The notes beneath the pieces are model-generated. The model had not been told where the DNA came from. It worked only from the letters and a program-made list of their open reading frames with translations, and ran no database searches. This document shows, in pieces, positions 16,518 through 25,291 of a stretch of DNA of 64,000 nt (the stretch's first letter is position 1; the number at the start of each line of letters is the position of its first letter). The DNA is from Bifidobacterium mizhiense (lineage in GTDB: Bacteria; Actinomycetota; Actinomycetes; Actinomycetales; Bifidobacteriaceae): NCBI RefSeq assembly GCF_020884755.1, contig NZ_BPWE01000002.1, positions 186,001 through 250,000 on the forward strand. The letters are read 5' to 3'. The position numbers and the translations under genes are program-made.

Positions 16518-19424
16518 TCAGTGCCCGCTTTCCTGCCTGTTCCTCAGACATGCCACGAAGCCGACCAGCCCCAATGACATCAGCAGTAGGATCCTGAGCA
16601 CCGAAAGCGGCCATCCGCCGGTCAAAGGCAAAGCCGAGTTGGAAGGCCGGAACTCCAGCTCGTGAGACACCGCAGCCGACTGGTTCCCTCCCTGGAACCT
16701 GCCCTGGGCGTCAGCACCCTCAGCATCATCGGAAAGCACCTGGGCAGTGAACTCACCCTGGTTGATCCCTTCAGGAGGAACCGCCTGCCATAGGCCTTGG
16801 TCCCCCACAGTAGCATCCGTGCCGCCACCGCCAGGCCAGGTCACATGCACCACGGTCCCCTTGGTCTCGGGAACCTTCGCATCCCCGTTCACATACTTGT
16901 AGGCCCTGCCCGCCACCTGGAAGACGTCATACCGCTCCAGGGCCAACGTGGTGGGCGTCATGTCGACCTTCCGCTCGACAGAGGCCGGACCCGATCGGAT
17001 GTTCATCGGATTAACCATTTCAACGCGGAAATCATACGTCTGCGTGTCGTCGCCCCCGTTATAGCCGGTGAATCTGCCGGCGGGTATGTTCAGCGTCCAG
17101 GACCATGTGGACGCCGCCGTCTTGGACAGGCTAAGCGTGAGGCCCGTCGTGGGATCCGTGACAGAAGACGCGGTGTTGACCGCCGCACCCCTCTGGAAAG
17201 TGTTGGCCGGAGTGGTCACCAAGGGCGTCCAGTCTGAGGCAGTCTTCTGCTTCATCGAAACAGCCATCCTGGAATCCGTCATCCCCAGACCCCCCGAGGA
17301 CCAGGCGAGATAAGTAGGTGATACTTCACCCTTGAATGTGACTGCTGAACCTGCGGGCAGGCTCCCGTTTACCGTATGAGGCACGCTGACCGAGAACTTG
17401 CTCGCATCCGGAACGTTCTCGCCCGAGACGAAATACGCCGTCCCGATATTCGAGAAGAAGGAGGTCAAACCGAACCCGGAGATAGACTCGACCACCCAGG
17501 CATGGTACCGCCTATACCCGCTGTACCTGTTACCCGGGTCCGGAGACTGGTATTGCTTGTTCGTGTCCTGTATCTGCCAGGACCCTCCCTGCTTGCTTTT
17601 GGGATCGACCTCGCACGCAGCCTCACCAAGTCTGAACCCCCACGTGTCCGAACTTTTCACCAGGTCCCCGCCATTCGAACCTTGCCCACCCACAATCGGA
17701 TTGGCTGGATCCTCGCCGTAGAGAACAACCTTGTTGGGACGCGCAGCATCCTTGGAAGGCATGCACTCACCACTGACCACCGGATCAAGCTTGGTCGTAT
17801 ACACGCTCCCCGAAGCATCCAAACCCGCATCCCCATCATTCTCGATCTTGGTGATAGTCGGATCGTTAGGACGGGGCACATCATACTTGTAAAACGCCGT
17901 ATTAATCGTCCAACCCGCAGACAGATTTCGGTCTATATCCGAACTGTTCATGCCGTCACGTATACCGACGAGACCCTTTTTATCAGGGTTGTACACTTCA
18001 GAACTGACCGTACAAGTGTTGCCATCCCGATTCGTGGTAACAGGCCAGGTAACAAATTTGAAGTAGCCATCAAGATCTTGCTTCTCCTTGGCCTCTTTGA
18101 AATTGATGGAACCGTCCGAATTCTGGGCAGGCATCGGATTGCCGTTCTTATCGGTCGCAAAAAGCACATTGGGATTATTGAGATACCTTGGGTCCTTTGG
18201 ACTTACGTTGAAAGCCGAATACCTGCTGACTTGATATTGCTTACCTACCGTGGTGGTGACCGAATTAGGAGACGGCTGCTGACCTGTCACCAGGACCGGC
18301 TCAGGTGTCAACTCATCAACAGGCACCCACTCGCTATCCTTCAAAGCAACCCACTGGTAATAATAGGAATTGGTCTCGGAACATATTCCATCAGGGTTAT
18401 AGATGGTACTGCCACGCGGATTCAGCCAGTACGTGAAGAAAGACCGCGATGGGGCTGTGCCCGGATTGGTGCCATTGATACTTCCAACACTGGTGTCAGA
18501 ATAGGCAGGAAAACCATAATCGGTCACCATGCCCCAATTAGCCTGATTCCCGCCATAGAGATCTGGCTGGTCATTCCACCCAATCCAAGAGTACGGTCCG
18601 CTGCACTGAAGATCAGCGCCCTTGCCCATGCAGTCGCCCATATATAGCTTGAAGTTCTTGCCGCTCGCCGTTAAGGATGAAGTAATATTCGATGTCCTAT
18701 CCGGCGCGTTGATCATCGTGTCAGGCTTAAAAGTGCCACAATCGGCAATACCCCAGCCCCAGGAAATACCGCCACAAGACAGTGCCCCCTGCTGTTGGCC
18801 AACGACCGCAAAGACGTTCAAGGGCTCATCAGTACCACCAGCTTTATAATCTGACACATTGCTGGAAGTATCCCTGAGATTCAAATCGCCCTCGATGGAA
18901 ATGGTCAAATAGTCGTATAAACCAGAGTTGATTATCGTGTGTACGGTGAAGTACTCATCTTGATTTTGTGCCCACTTGTAGGCTCCGGACCAGGGCTGAC
19001 CCGAGGATGATGCTGAAGCTATAGTGTTCAGATACTTAACCCTGCGATAGTATGACTGATTTGTCGAACCAAGATACGGATAAACAAAGGACAAATTACA
19101 AGCACCCCTGGTATCGACACCACCGGAGGCATTGGCGCAAGAAGGGTCGAAATCGTTATGTTTCACACGCAGGATGAAGTCCATGCGCAGCTCGTCCTGA
19201 TAGGAATCGATCTTGTCGTTGTAGGCCAACATCCGATAGAGCAGGGGTTTCCTGCTGGCTGTTTCATCCTGTCCGTTGACGGCATTGGCCTGACTGGCTG
19301 ACAGAGCGCTCAGCCCAAGCGGAATCACTATGGCCAACGTCGCCAGAAGGGTTACCAGAACGGCGATGATCTGACGTTTCATATGTTGTGGACGCTTGGT
19401 GCCCCGTTCCTGCAAACGCTTCAA
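16518..19424 (-). CDS. Surface protein 5 of the tandem family, LPXTG type
   Basis: Predicted cell-wall-anchored surface protein of 968 residues, function unknown. Signal peptide with IIAVLVTLLATLAIVIPLGL core; ten conserved cysteines; three Ig-like segments; LPLTGGW, membrane helix, tail RNRQESGH. It is a visible hybrid: the first part of the N-terminal region is of the copy 3/4 type (TIASASSSGQPWSGAYKWAQN), then switches to DEPLNVFAVVG and LYMGDC as in copies 1 and 6, and later shares FNVSPKDPRYL with copy 1. The open frame extends 24 codons upstream of the TTG at 19424, but that extension runs into the promoter (19494-19522); the TTG lies seven bases after GGGGGG as in every other copy. Confidence 0.9.
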   Translation of the reverse strand: MKRLQERGTKRPQHMKRQIIAVLVTLLATLAIVIPLGLSALSASQANAVNGQDETASRKPLLYRMLAYNDKIDSYQDELRMDFILRVKHNDFDPSCANASGGVDTRGACNLSFVYPYLGSTNQSYYRRVKYLNTIASASSSGQPWSGAYKWAQNQDEYFTVHTIINSGLYDYLTISIEGDLNLRDTSSNVSDYKAGGTDEPLNVFAVVGQQQGALSCGGISWGWGIADCGTFKPDTMINAPDRTSNITSSLTASGKNFKLYMGDCMGKGADLQCSGPYSWIGWNDQPDLYGGNQANWGMVTDYGFPAYSDTSVGSINGTNPGTAPSRSFFTYWLNPRGSTIYNPDGICSETNSYYYQWVALKDSEWVPVDELTPEPVLVTGQQPSPNSVTTTVGKQYQVSRYSAFNVSPKDPRYLNNPNVLFATDKNGNPMPAQNSDGSINFKEAKEKQDLDGYFKFVTWPVTTNRDGNTCTVSSEVYNPDKKGLVGIRDGMNSSDIDRNLSAGWTINTAFYKYDVPRPNDPTITKIENDGDAGLDASGSVYTTKLDPVVSGECMPSKDAARPNKVVLYGEDPANPIVGGQGSNGGDLVKSSDTWGFRLGEAACEVDPKSKQGGSWQIQDTNKQYQSPDPGNRYSGYRRYHAWVVESISGFGLTSFFSNIGTAYFVSGENVPDASKFSVSVPHTVNGSLPAGSAVTFKGEVSPTYLAWSSGGLGMTDSRMAVSMKQKTASDWTPLVTTPANTFQRGAAVNTASSVTDPTTGLTLSLSKTAASTWSWTLNIPAGRFTGYNGGDDTQTYDFRVEMVNPMNIRSGPASVERKVDMTPTTLALERYDVFQVAGRAYKYVNGDAKVPETKGTVVHVTWPGGGGTDATVGDQGLWQAVPPEGINQGEFTAQVLSDDAEGADAQGRFQGGNQSAAVSHELEFRPSNSALPLTGGWPLSVLRILLLMSLGLVGFVACLRNRQESGH

Positions 19425-19493
19425 TACAATACCCCCCAAAATCACAATGAAATCAAGCTCTAGACCAGATCGACTTTGCTTTTGACTTATCCC

Positions 19494-19522
19494 CAATTAA
19501 GCCAACTGTATATAGAGCACAA
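19494..19522 (-). promoter_or_regulatory. Promoter of surface protein gene 5
   Basis: TTGTGC (19517-19522) and TAATTG (19494-19499) on the minus strand with 17 bases between them, identical in plan to the promoters of genes 3 and 4. Confidence 0.6.
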
Positions 19523-19663
19523 AAATGCAGCTTCATTTTTTACTACGCAGCTAAGAGTACAGAAATTAGAAGCATTATCTTGGATTCAGATAAAATATTC
19601 TATAATCGGCGTTTCGCGACCGTCTATGGTCTTGATTCCAGCTGGTCTGGATTGGAGGGCTGG

Positions 19664-19716
19664 GCCGTTTTGGCTCAATTGACAGAGCACCTGATTGGTA
19701 ATGCTGTCAAGCAGCT
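19664..19716 (+). pseudogene. Decayed tRNA-Thr copy with tRNA-Leu flank
   Basis: Aligns with tRNA-Thr from its first base: a mutated acceptor strand (GCCGTTT), the D arm (GCTCAATTGACAGAGC) and GGTAAT from the anticodon arm. A deletion removes the 3' anticodon stem, variable loop and most of the T arm, and the end (GCTGTCAAGCAGCT) matches the tRNA 3' end. The following bases CTTTCACC and GGCAACGACAGG match the linker, and GGCACGAATAGTG near 19757 weakly matches the start of tRNA-Leu. It cannot fold as a tRNA. It retains the half that the relic at 6565 lost, so the two copies decayed independently. Confidence 0.82.
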
Positions 19717-19791
19717 CTTTCACCAAGCACCTTTGGCAACGACAGGACACACTGTAGGCACGAATAGTGTATTGGCACCCCCATGAAAGTT

Positions 19792-19845
19792 AAAAAAACA
19801 GGGCCTGCCCTCACCTCCTAATTCCTCGGGGTGAGAACGGGCCCT
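19792..19845 (-). terminator. Terminator of surface protein gene 6
   Basis: Arms at about 19800-19815 and 19830-19845 form a hairpin followed on the minus strand by a run of seven T. Homologous to the terminators of genes 4 and 5. Confidence 0.85.
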
Positions 19846-19862
19846 GGCTTATACTTTCGGGA

Positions 19863-22787
19863 TCAGTGGCGGTTTTCCTGCTTGTTCCTCAGGCAGGCCA
19901 CGAAGCCCACCAGGCCAAGGGCCATCAGCAGCAGGATCCTGAGCACGGAAAGCGGCCAGCCACCAGTAAGAGGCAGGGAGGATGTCGAAGGCCGGAACTC
20001 CAGCTCCTGCGACACCGAAGCTGACTGGTTCCCGCCCTGGAACCTGCCCTGCGCGTCAGGGCCCTCGGCATCATCCGAAAGCACCTGGACGGCGACATCC
20101 CCCTGCTTCATCCCCTCAGGAGGAACCGCCTGCCAAATGCCCTGGTCCCCCACAGCCACATCCGTGCCGGTATTGTCAGGCCAGGTCACATGCACCATGG
20201 TCCCCTTGGTCTCAGGAACCTTCGTATCACCGCCCGCATACTTGTAGGCCCTGCCGGCCACCTGGAAGACATCATGACGATCAAAGGTCAGCGTGGTAGG
20301 CGTCATGTCGACCTTGCGCTCGACAGAGGCTGGGCCCGAACGAAGGTTCATCGGGTTGATCATCTCAACCTGGAAGGTATAGGTCTGCGTCTCGTCGCTG
20401 CCATCGTAGCCAGTGAACCTGTCAGCGGGTATGTTCAGCAACCAAGACCAAGTAGAAGCCGCCGTCTTGGTCAGGCTAAGCGTGAGGCCGGTCGTAGAAT
20501 CTGAAATGGAAGATGCGGTGCCGACTGCTGCATCCCTCTGGAAAGTGTTGGCCGGAGTAGTTACCAAGCTGGTCCAGTCCGAGGCAGTGTTCTGCTTCAT
20601 GGAAATGGCCATCTTGGAATCAGTCATCCCCAGCTTCCCCGAGGACCAGGCCGTATACACAGGCGACACCTCACCCTTGAACGTGACCACCGAACCTGCC
20701 GGCAGGCTCCCGTTGACCGTATGGGGCACCGCCACCGAGAACTTGGCCGCATCCGGCACGTTCTCGCCCGAGACGAAATAAGCCGTGCCAACATTCGAGA
20801 AGTAGGAAGTCAGGCCGAACCCTGACGTGGACTCAACCACCCAGGCGTGATAGCGCCTGTAGGTGTTGTACTTATTGCCGGGATCCGGCGACGGATACTG
20901 CTTATTGGTGTCCTGTATCCACCAGGACCCTCCCTGCTTGCTGCCAGTGTCGGTCTCGCAAACAGCTTCCCCCAGCCTGAACCCCCACGTGTCCGAGCTT
21001 TTCACCAGGTCATCGCCATTTGTGCCCTGACCATCCGCAATCGGATTGGTGGGATCCTCTCCATACAGGACAACCGTATTAGGATGCTTGTCATCCTTGG
21101 AAGGCGTGCACTCACCGCTGATTACCGGGTCAAGCTTGGTCGTATACACGCTTCCAGAAGCATCCAAGCCGGCATCAGCATCGTTTTCGATCTTGGTGAT
21201 CGTAGGATCATCAGGACGCGGCACATTATACTTATAAAAAGCAGTATCAATCGTCCAACCCGCAGAGAGATTCGTATCCTTTTGCGCGGCGGACATGTTA
21301 TCGTCAATCCCCACAAGACCAGCGCTCTTGGGGCTGTACACCTCAGGGCTGACGGCTGTACATTCCGTGGCATCAGAATTCCTGGTGTCAGGCCAGGTCA
21401 CCAGCTTGAAATAGCCGTCAAGATCCTGCTTCTCCTTGGCCTCCTTGAAATCAATCCCGCCATCAGCCTTCTGAGCAGGCATAGGATTGCCATCCTTATC
21501 AGTCGCAAAAAGCACGTTGGTGGTATTCGCATACTTTGGGTCGGTCGGATTAACGTTATAAGCGCCATTGGTATTGACCATGCCCTGCAGTCCGTAGGTG
21601 GTAGTCAAAGTGTTGGGACTCGGCTGCTGGCCTGTCACCAGGACCGGCTCAGGAGTCAGTTCCTTAACAGGCACCCACTGGCTGTCCTTAAGAGCCACCC
21701 ACTGATAGTAATAGGAACTGGTCTCAGAACATATGCCATTGGTTTTGTTGCCTGGACCACGCAAGTTCATCCAATACACGAAGAAAGACCGTGCCGGGGC
21801 CGTGCCCGGGGCTGTGGCATTTATATTTCCAACCGTACCATCGCTATAAGCCGGAAAACCATAATCGGTCACCATACCCCAATTAGCCTGATGGTTTCGA
21901 TAGAGATATGGGTTGCTGTCCCACCCAACCCAGGAATATGGGCCGCTGCATTGCAGGTCGTCTCCTCCGCTACCCAAGCAGTCACCCATATACACTTTCA
22001 TCTGTTTATCCTTCGATAAACTCGCGGTGATATTTGAATATCTATCCTGCAAGTTGCTCATGGAGGCTGGATCGAAAGTTGAGCAGGTTTCGGTACCCCA
22101 TGCCCACGAAGAACTACCGCAAGACAGGATGGTATTCTGATCACCAACGATAGCAAAGACATTCAAGGGTTCAGGGTGACCACCAGCCACGAACTTTGCG
22201 GGATCTTTAGACTTATCCGCAATGTTCATGTCGCCTTCGATGGATATAGTCAAGTAGTCGTATAAACCCGAATTGATTACCTTATGAACAGTAAAGCGCT
22301 GCAGATGATTATCAGCCCACGCTGTAGCTCCATCATATGCATACCCAGTTTTGTTATTTTCAAGATAATCATCTGGAGTTATAGTGTTTATATACTTTAC
22401 ACGATGATAATCTGCAGGGTTATCAGAACCAACATACTGATATACAAAAGATAAATTGCAATTTGACTTACCACCGGTGTCTGCCTTACCAAGGTCGATA
22501 CAATCCGGCTTGAACTCGTTGTGTTTCACGCGCAGGATGAAGTCCATGCGCAGCTCATCCTGATAGGTATCGATCCTGTCGTTGAAGGCCATCATTCTAT
22601 AGAGCAGAGGCTTCCTGCTCGCCGTCTCGTCCTGTCCATCAACGGCATTGGCCTGACTGGCCGACAGAGCACTCAGCCCAAGCGGAACGACCATGGCCAG
22701 TGTCGCCAGAAGGGTTACCAAAACGGCGATGATCGAACGGTTCACGTGCAGCGATCCCTTATTGTTCCGTTCTTGCAATCGCTTCAA
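19863..22787 (-). CDS. Surface protein 6 of the tandem family, LPXTG type
   Basis: Predicted cell-wall-anchored surface protein of 974 residues, function unknown, first in transcription order. Its N-terminal half matches copy 1 at the other end of the array (RMMAFNDRID, TITPDDY, NVFAIVGDQN), whereas part of the middle reads MVNTNGAYNVNPTDPKY, distinct from all others. Ten conserved cysteines, three Ig-like segments, LPLTGGW, membrane helix and tail RNKQENRH complete the layout. The TTG start at 22787 follows GGGGG by seven bases. The promoter equivalents are TTATCT (22878-22883) and GTATTG (22855-22860), 17 bases apart and weaker than those of genes 3-5. No tRNA relic lies upstream, so this is the outer edge of the array. 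Confidence 0.9.
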   Translation of the reverse strand: MKRLQERNNKGSLHVNRSIIAVLVTLLATLAMVVPLGLSALSASQANAVDGQDETASRKPLLYRMMAFNDRIDTYQDELRMDFILRVKHNEFKPDCIDLGKADTGGKSNCNLSFVYQYVGSDNPADYHRVKYINTITPDDYLENNKTGYAYDGATAWADNHLQRFTVHKVINSGLYDYLTISIEGDMNIADKSKDPAKFVAGGHPEPLNVFAIVGDQNTILSCGSSSWAWGTETCSTFDPASMSNLQDRYSNITASLSKDKQMKVYMGDCLGSGGDDLQCSGPYSWVGWDSNPYLYRNHQANWGMVTDYGFPAYSDGTVGNINATAPGTAPARSFFVYWMNLRGPGNKTNGICSETSSYYYQWVALKDSQWVPVKELTPEPVLVTGQQPSPNTLTTTYGLQGMVNTNGAYNVNPTDPKYANTTNVLFATDKDGNPMPAQKADGGIDFKEAKEKQDLDGYFKLVTWPDTRNSDATECTAVSPEVYSPKSAGLVGIDDNMSAAQKDTNLSAGWTIDTAFYKYNVPRPDDPTITKIENDADAGLDASGSVYTTKLDPVISGECTPSKDDKHPNTVVLYGEDPTNPIADGQGTNGDDLVKSSDTWGFRLGEAVCETDTGSKQGGSWWIQDTNKQYPSPDPGNKYNTYRRYHAWVVESTSGFGLTSYFSNVGTAYFVSGENVPDAAKFSVAVPHTVNGSLPAGSVVTFKGEVSPVYTAWSSGKLGMTDSKMAISMKQNTASDWTSLVTTPANTFQRDAAVGTASSISDSTTGLTLSLTKTAASTWSWLLNIPADRFTGYDGSDETQTYTFQVEMINPMNLRSGPASVERKVDMTPTTLTFDRHDVFQVAGRAYKYAGGDTKVPETKGTMVHVTWPDNTGTDVAVGDQGIWQAVPPEGMKQGDVAVQVLSDDAEGPDAQGRFQGGNQSASVSQELEFRPSTSSLPLTGGWPLSVLRILLLMALGLVGFVACLRNKQENRH

Positions 22788-22993
22788 TACGAAACCCCCA
22801 AATCCCGATGGAATCATCTGCTAGAACAGATAAGCTCTGTTTTTAAGTTGTCCCCAATACCGCCGACTGTATCACAGAGATAAAAAAATCGCACCTTCGC
22901 GTTTTCTTTACATAAATCAAGCATAACCGGGCGCTCAGAGCATAATTGTCGACGCTTCACGACCGTTCGCCGTACGGAATCTATAAGGATTTA

Positions 22994-23680
22994 TCAGCCT
23001 CTAATATGGCCGTCGCCCAGCACCCAGCTGACAAGAATCGGCATGATGGCCGCCAGGGCCTTGCCCCTGTGCGAAATAGCATTCTTTTCATCCGAGGTCA
23101 TTTCCGCCGAGGTCAGCGGCTGCTGGCCGCTGGCGCGCCCAGGCTGATCACGGGGCACGAAGATCGGGTCATAGCCGAACCCGTTGTCCCCTCGTGCCTG
23201 ACGGATGATGCTTCCGGGCATCTCGCCGATCCTGGTCACCTGATGCCCCCGGACGGCGTACCCCGGCACATCCGGAACGACCAGGGCGGCAGCACAGACA
23301 AACCGTCCTCCTCTGTGGTCGTCGGGAATGTCGTTCAGCTGGTTCAGCAAGAGCTCCAAGTTGGCCTGGTCGTCGCCGTGGCGGCCGCTCCACCGTGCCG
23401 AAAGGATCCCCGGGGCGGCGCCCATCACATCAACGACCAGCCCCGAGTCGTCCGCCAGCGCGGGCAGGCCTGACTCCCGAGCGGCCTGCCCAGCCTTGAG
23501 AAGGGCGTTCTCCTGAAAAGTGGTGCCCGTCTCTACCGGATCGGGCAGGCCCAACTGGCCGGCCGAAACCAGCTCGATCGTCTGACCCTCATCGGCCAGG
23601 AAACCGCCGAGGATGCGACGAAACTCAACGAGTTTGCCCTCGTTGTGCGTGGCCACAACCACTTTTCTGGCCTGCCCCAT
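22994..23680 (-). CDS. rdgB: Non-canonical purine NTP pyrophosphatase (XTP/dITP diphosphatase)
   Basis: Hydrolyses XTP, ITP and dITP to the monophosphates and so keeps deaminated purines out of DNA and RNA. The 228-residue product shows the HAM1/RdgB marks: VVVATHNEGKLVEFRRIL at the N-terminus, TGTTFQENALLKA, ADDSGLVVD, SARWSG, GDNGFGYDPIFVP and the C-terminal SHRGKAL. The start is ATG at 23680 with GAGGAGGAT four bases upstream. It is 35 bases behind rph on the same strand; rph-rdgB is a common actinobacterial pair and they are probably cotranscribed. Confident. Confidence 0.96.
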   Translation of the reverse strand: MGQARKVVVATHNEGKLVEFRRILGGFLADEGQTIELVSAGQLGLPDPVETGTTFQENALLKAGQAARESGLPALADDSGLVVDVMGAAPGILSARWSGRHGDDQANLELLLNQLNDIPDDHRGGRFVCAAALVVPDVPGYAVRGHQVTRIGEMPGSIIRQARGDNGFGYDPIFVPRDQPGRASGQQPLTSAEMTSDEKNAISHRGKALAAIMPILVSWVLGDGHIRG

Positions 23681-23715
23681 ACCGATCCTCCTCGCTGAAA
23701 TACCTGTTCCGGACG

Positions 23716-24480
23716 TCAGTCGGATGCCAGAGCCTTGCGCTGAGCAGCCTGCAGCTCCTTGTTCCCCTTGGTCGCCAGGTCCAGCAAGAGGCCGAGCTCC
23801 TGACGGGTGAGTGGGCGATGCTCCGCTGTTCCCTGTACCTCTATGAAGTCGCCGGAGCCGGTCATCGACACGTTCATATCGGTCATGGCCCTGCTGTCCT
23901 CCAGATAGGGAAGATCCAGCATGGGCTTGCCATCGATGATGCCCACCGAGACGGCCGAGACGCAATCCTTGGTCACCTTGTCGGCACTGCGGATGTGATG
24001 GTGGTCCTGGGCCCATCTGAGGGCGTCGACCATGGCCACATAGGCACCGGTGACCGAAGCTGTACGGGTGCCGCCATCGGCCTGAAGGACATCGCAGTCA
24101 AGCTGGATCTGATTCTCGCCCAAGGCCTTCATATCCACCACACCGCGCAGGCAACGGCCTATCAGCCGGCTGATCTCCTGGGTGCGGCCGCCGACCTTTC
24201 CCCGGACCGACTCGCGTGCAGTCCGGTCGCTGGTGGCCCTGGGAAGCATGGCGTACTCAGCCGTGACCCAGCCCAGGCCGGAGTCCTTGCGCCAACGGGG
24301 CAGCGTCGGTGTGAAGGAGGCCGTGCACATGACCCGGGTCTTGCCGCACTCGATCAGCACCGATCCCTCGGGGGCCTCCGTCCAATGCCTGGTGATGACG
24401 ACCGGCCGCAACTCATCAGCCGCCCTGCCGTCAGGCCGCAGCACGGCACCCTCCTGGAGCATGTCCTTGATAGCAACCAT
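23716..24480 (-). CDS. rph: Ribonuclease PH
   Basis: Phosphate-dependent 3'-5' exoribonuclease that trims tRNA 3' ends. The 254 residues have the family order: [13 protein letters not shown] at the start, [31 protein letters not shown], the [26 protein letters not shown] region (given here as the phosphate-binding stretch around the two arginine-rich turns), [20 protein letters not shown], and [20 protein letters not shown]. Length is typical. It heads the rph-rdgB pair on the minus strand and ends 35 bases before rdgB begins. Confident. Confidence 0.97.
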   Translation of the reverse strand: MVAIKDMLQEGAVLRPDGRAADELRPVVITRHWTEAPEGSVLIECGKTRVMCTASFTPTLPRWRKDSGLGWVTAEYAMLPRATSDRTARESVRGKVGGRTQEISRLIGRCLRGVVDMKALGENQIQLDCDVLQADGGTRTASVTGAYVAMVDALRWAQDHHHIRSADKVTKDCVSAVSVGIIDGKPMLDLPYLEDSRAMTDMNVSMTGSGDFIEVQGTAEHRPLTRQELGLLLDLATKGNKELQAAQRKALASD

Positions 24481-24546
24481 CAGTGATGATCCTTTCCCGT
24501 TCCGCCCAGGCTCCCCTGGTCTGGTCCCTATTATTCCGTCAGCCGT

Positions 24547-25185
24547 CTACCGATCAATAGTCAGCGGTGTCTTGGCCGGCAGGATGCGATCAATCAGGAA
24601 GATGACCAGCGACAGGGCGAAGAAGACGACCAGATACTCAGCCATGTTGACCGTCAACTGGGCCCATCCCAAGTGCCCGAGATCCAAGAAGGCATAGGGA
24701 TAAGGGTTACCGCCCGCCTCCGGTCCCGAATGGGGCCAGATGGCGGCCCTGATCAGCACAAAGGCTACATAGAAGGGGAAGTAGATCAGCCAGGTCAGCA
24801 CATTGTGCCAGTGGAAACGACGATGAGGGTCGAACAAGAGGAAATCCACCGTTGCCATGATTGGGCTGATGACGTGAATCATCCATGTGGTCCTGATGCC
24901 CAGGACCAGCTGGTAGTCCGTGCTGTTCAGCCCCAGAACCAGGATGGCCACCAGCCCAGTAATAACAATGTAAAGCGTCAGGCAGCCCTTGAGCCAGGCT
25001 GGAGGCTGGATGCCCTTGAGCAGGGTGGCCGCCCCGGCCCAGAGCATGACCAGACCCAGGGCGATATTGGTCTGGAAGGTAAAATAGACCCACTTGTTGC
25101 CGATCCCCAGCAGCCAGGCCTCGTAGGTGCCACCCAGGCAGAAAAAGGCGATCAGCAACCGGTAGATACCCACGACGAATCTCAT
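24547..25185 (-). CDS. Pr6Pr-type integral membrane protein
   Basis: Function unknown. The 212 residues contain about six hydrophobic helices, with the conserved positions I associate with the Pr6Pr membrane family: YFTFQTN after the first helices, a His-containing WMIHVISPIMATVDFLLFDP segment, a YFPFYVAFVLIR helix, and the motif NPYPYAFLD before the last helix. I chose ATG at 25185 (MRFVVGIYRLL); the frame is open for 60 more codons but that part would run antiparallel into the start of the divergent pncB gene at 25292. It lies between rph and pncB with no functional link visible. Confidence 0.75.
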   Translation of the reverse strand: MRFVVGIYRLLIAFFCLGGTYEAWLLGIGNKWVYFTFQTNIALGLVMLWAGAATLLKGIQPPAWLKGCLTLYIVITGLVAILVLGLNSTDYQLVLGIRTTWMIHVISPIMATVDFLLFDPHRRFHWHNVLTWLIYFPFYVAFVLIRAAIWPHSGPEAGGNPYPYAFLDLGHLGWAQLTVNMAEYLVVFFALSLVIFLIDRILPAKTPLTIDR

Positions 25186-25291
25186 GCGGATCAGCTTAGC
25201 CCGACCATAGGAGGGCAGGGCAAGCCTGTAGGTCGGCAGAGGATTAGACTGGGGGCCAACCAAGGGCTTTTCCACCCACAAAGGGGAAGAT

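Larger units (their letters stand above)
19425..19862. other. Spacer between surface protein genes 5 and 6
   Basis: Holds the 5' block and promoter of gene 5, a second decayed tRNA copy (19664-19716 plus flanks, listed separately) and the terminator of gene 6. No protein gene is supported. Confidence 0.7.

Noticed and set aside
6320-22800. Poly-G tracts before the six surface genes as phase-variation switches
   Set aside because: Tracts are only 5 or 6 bases, too short for frequent slippage, and lie in the ribosome-binding region rather than in the reading frame. Length change could still alter expression slightly.
22988-24016. Extended 340-codon form of rdgB
   Set aside because: The upstream 112 codons run through the rph stop region in another frame and lack RdgB similarity; a strong ribosome-binding site supports ATG at 23680.
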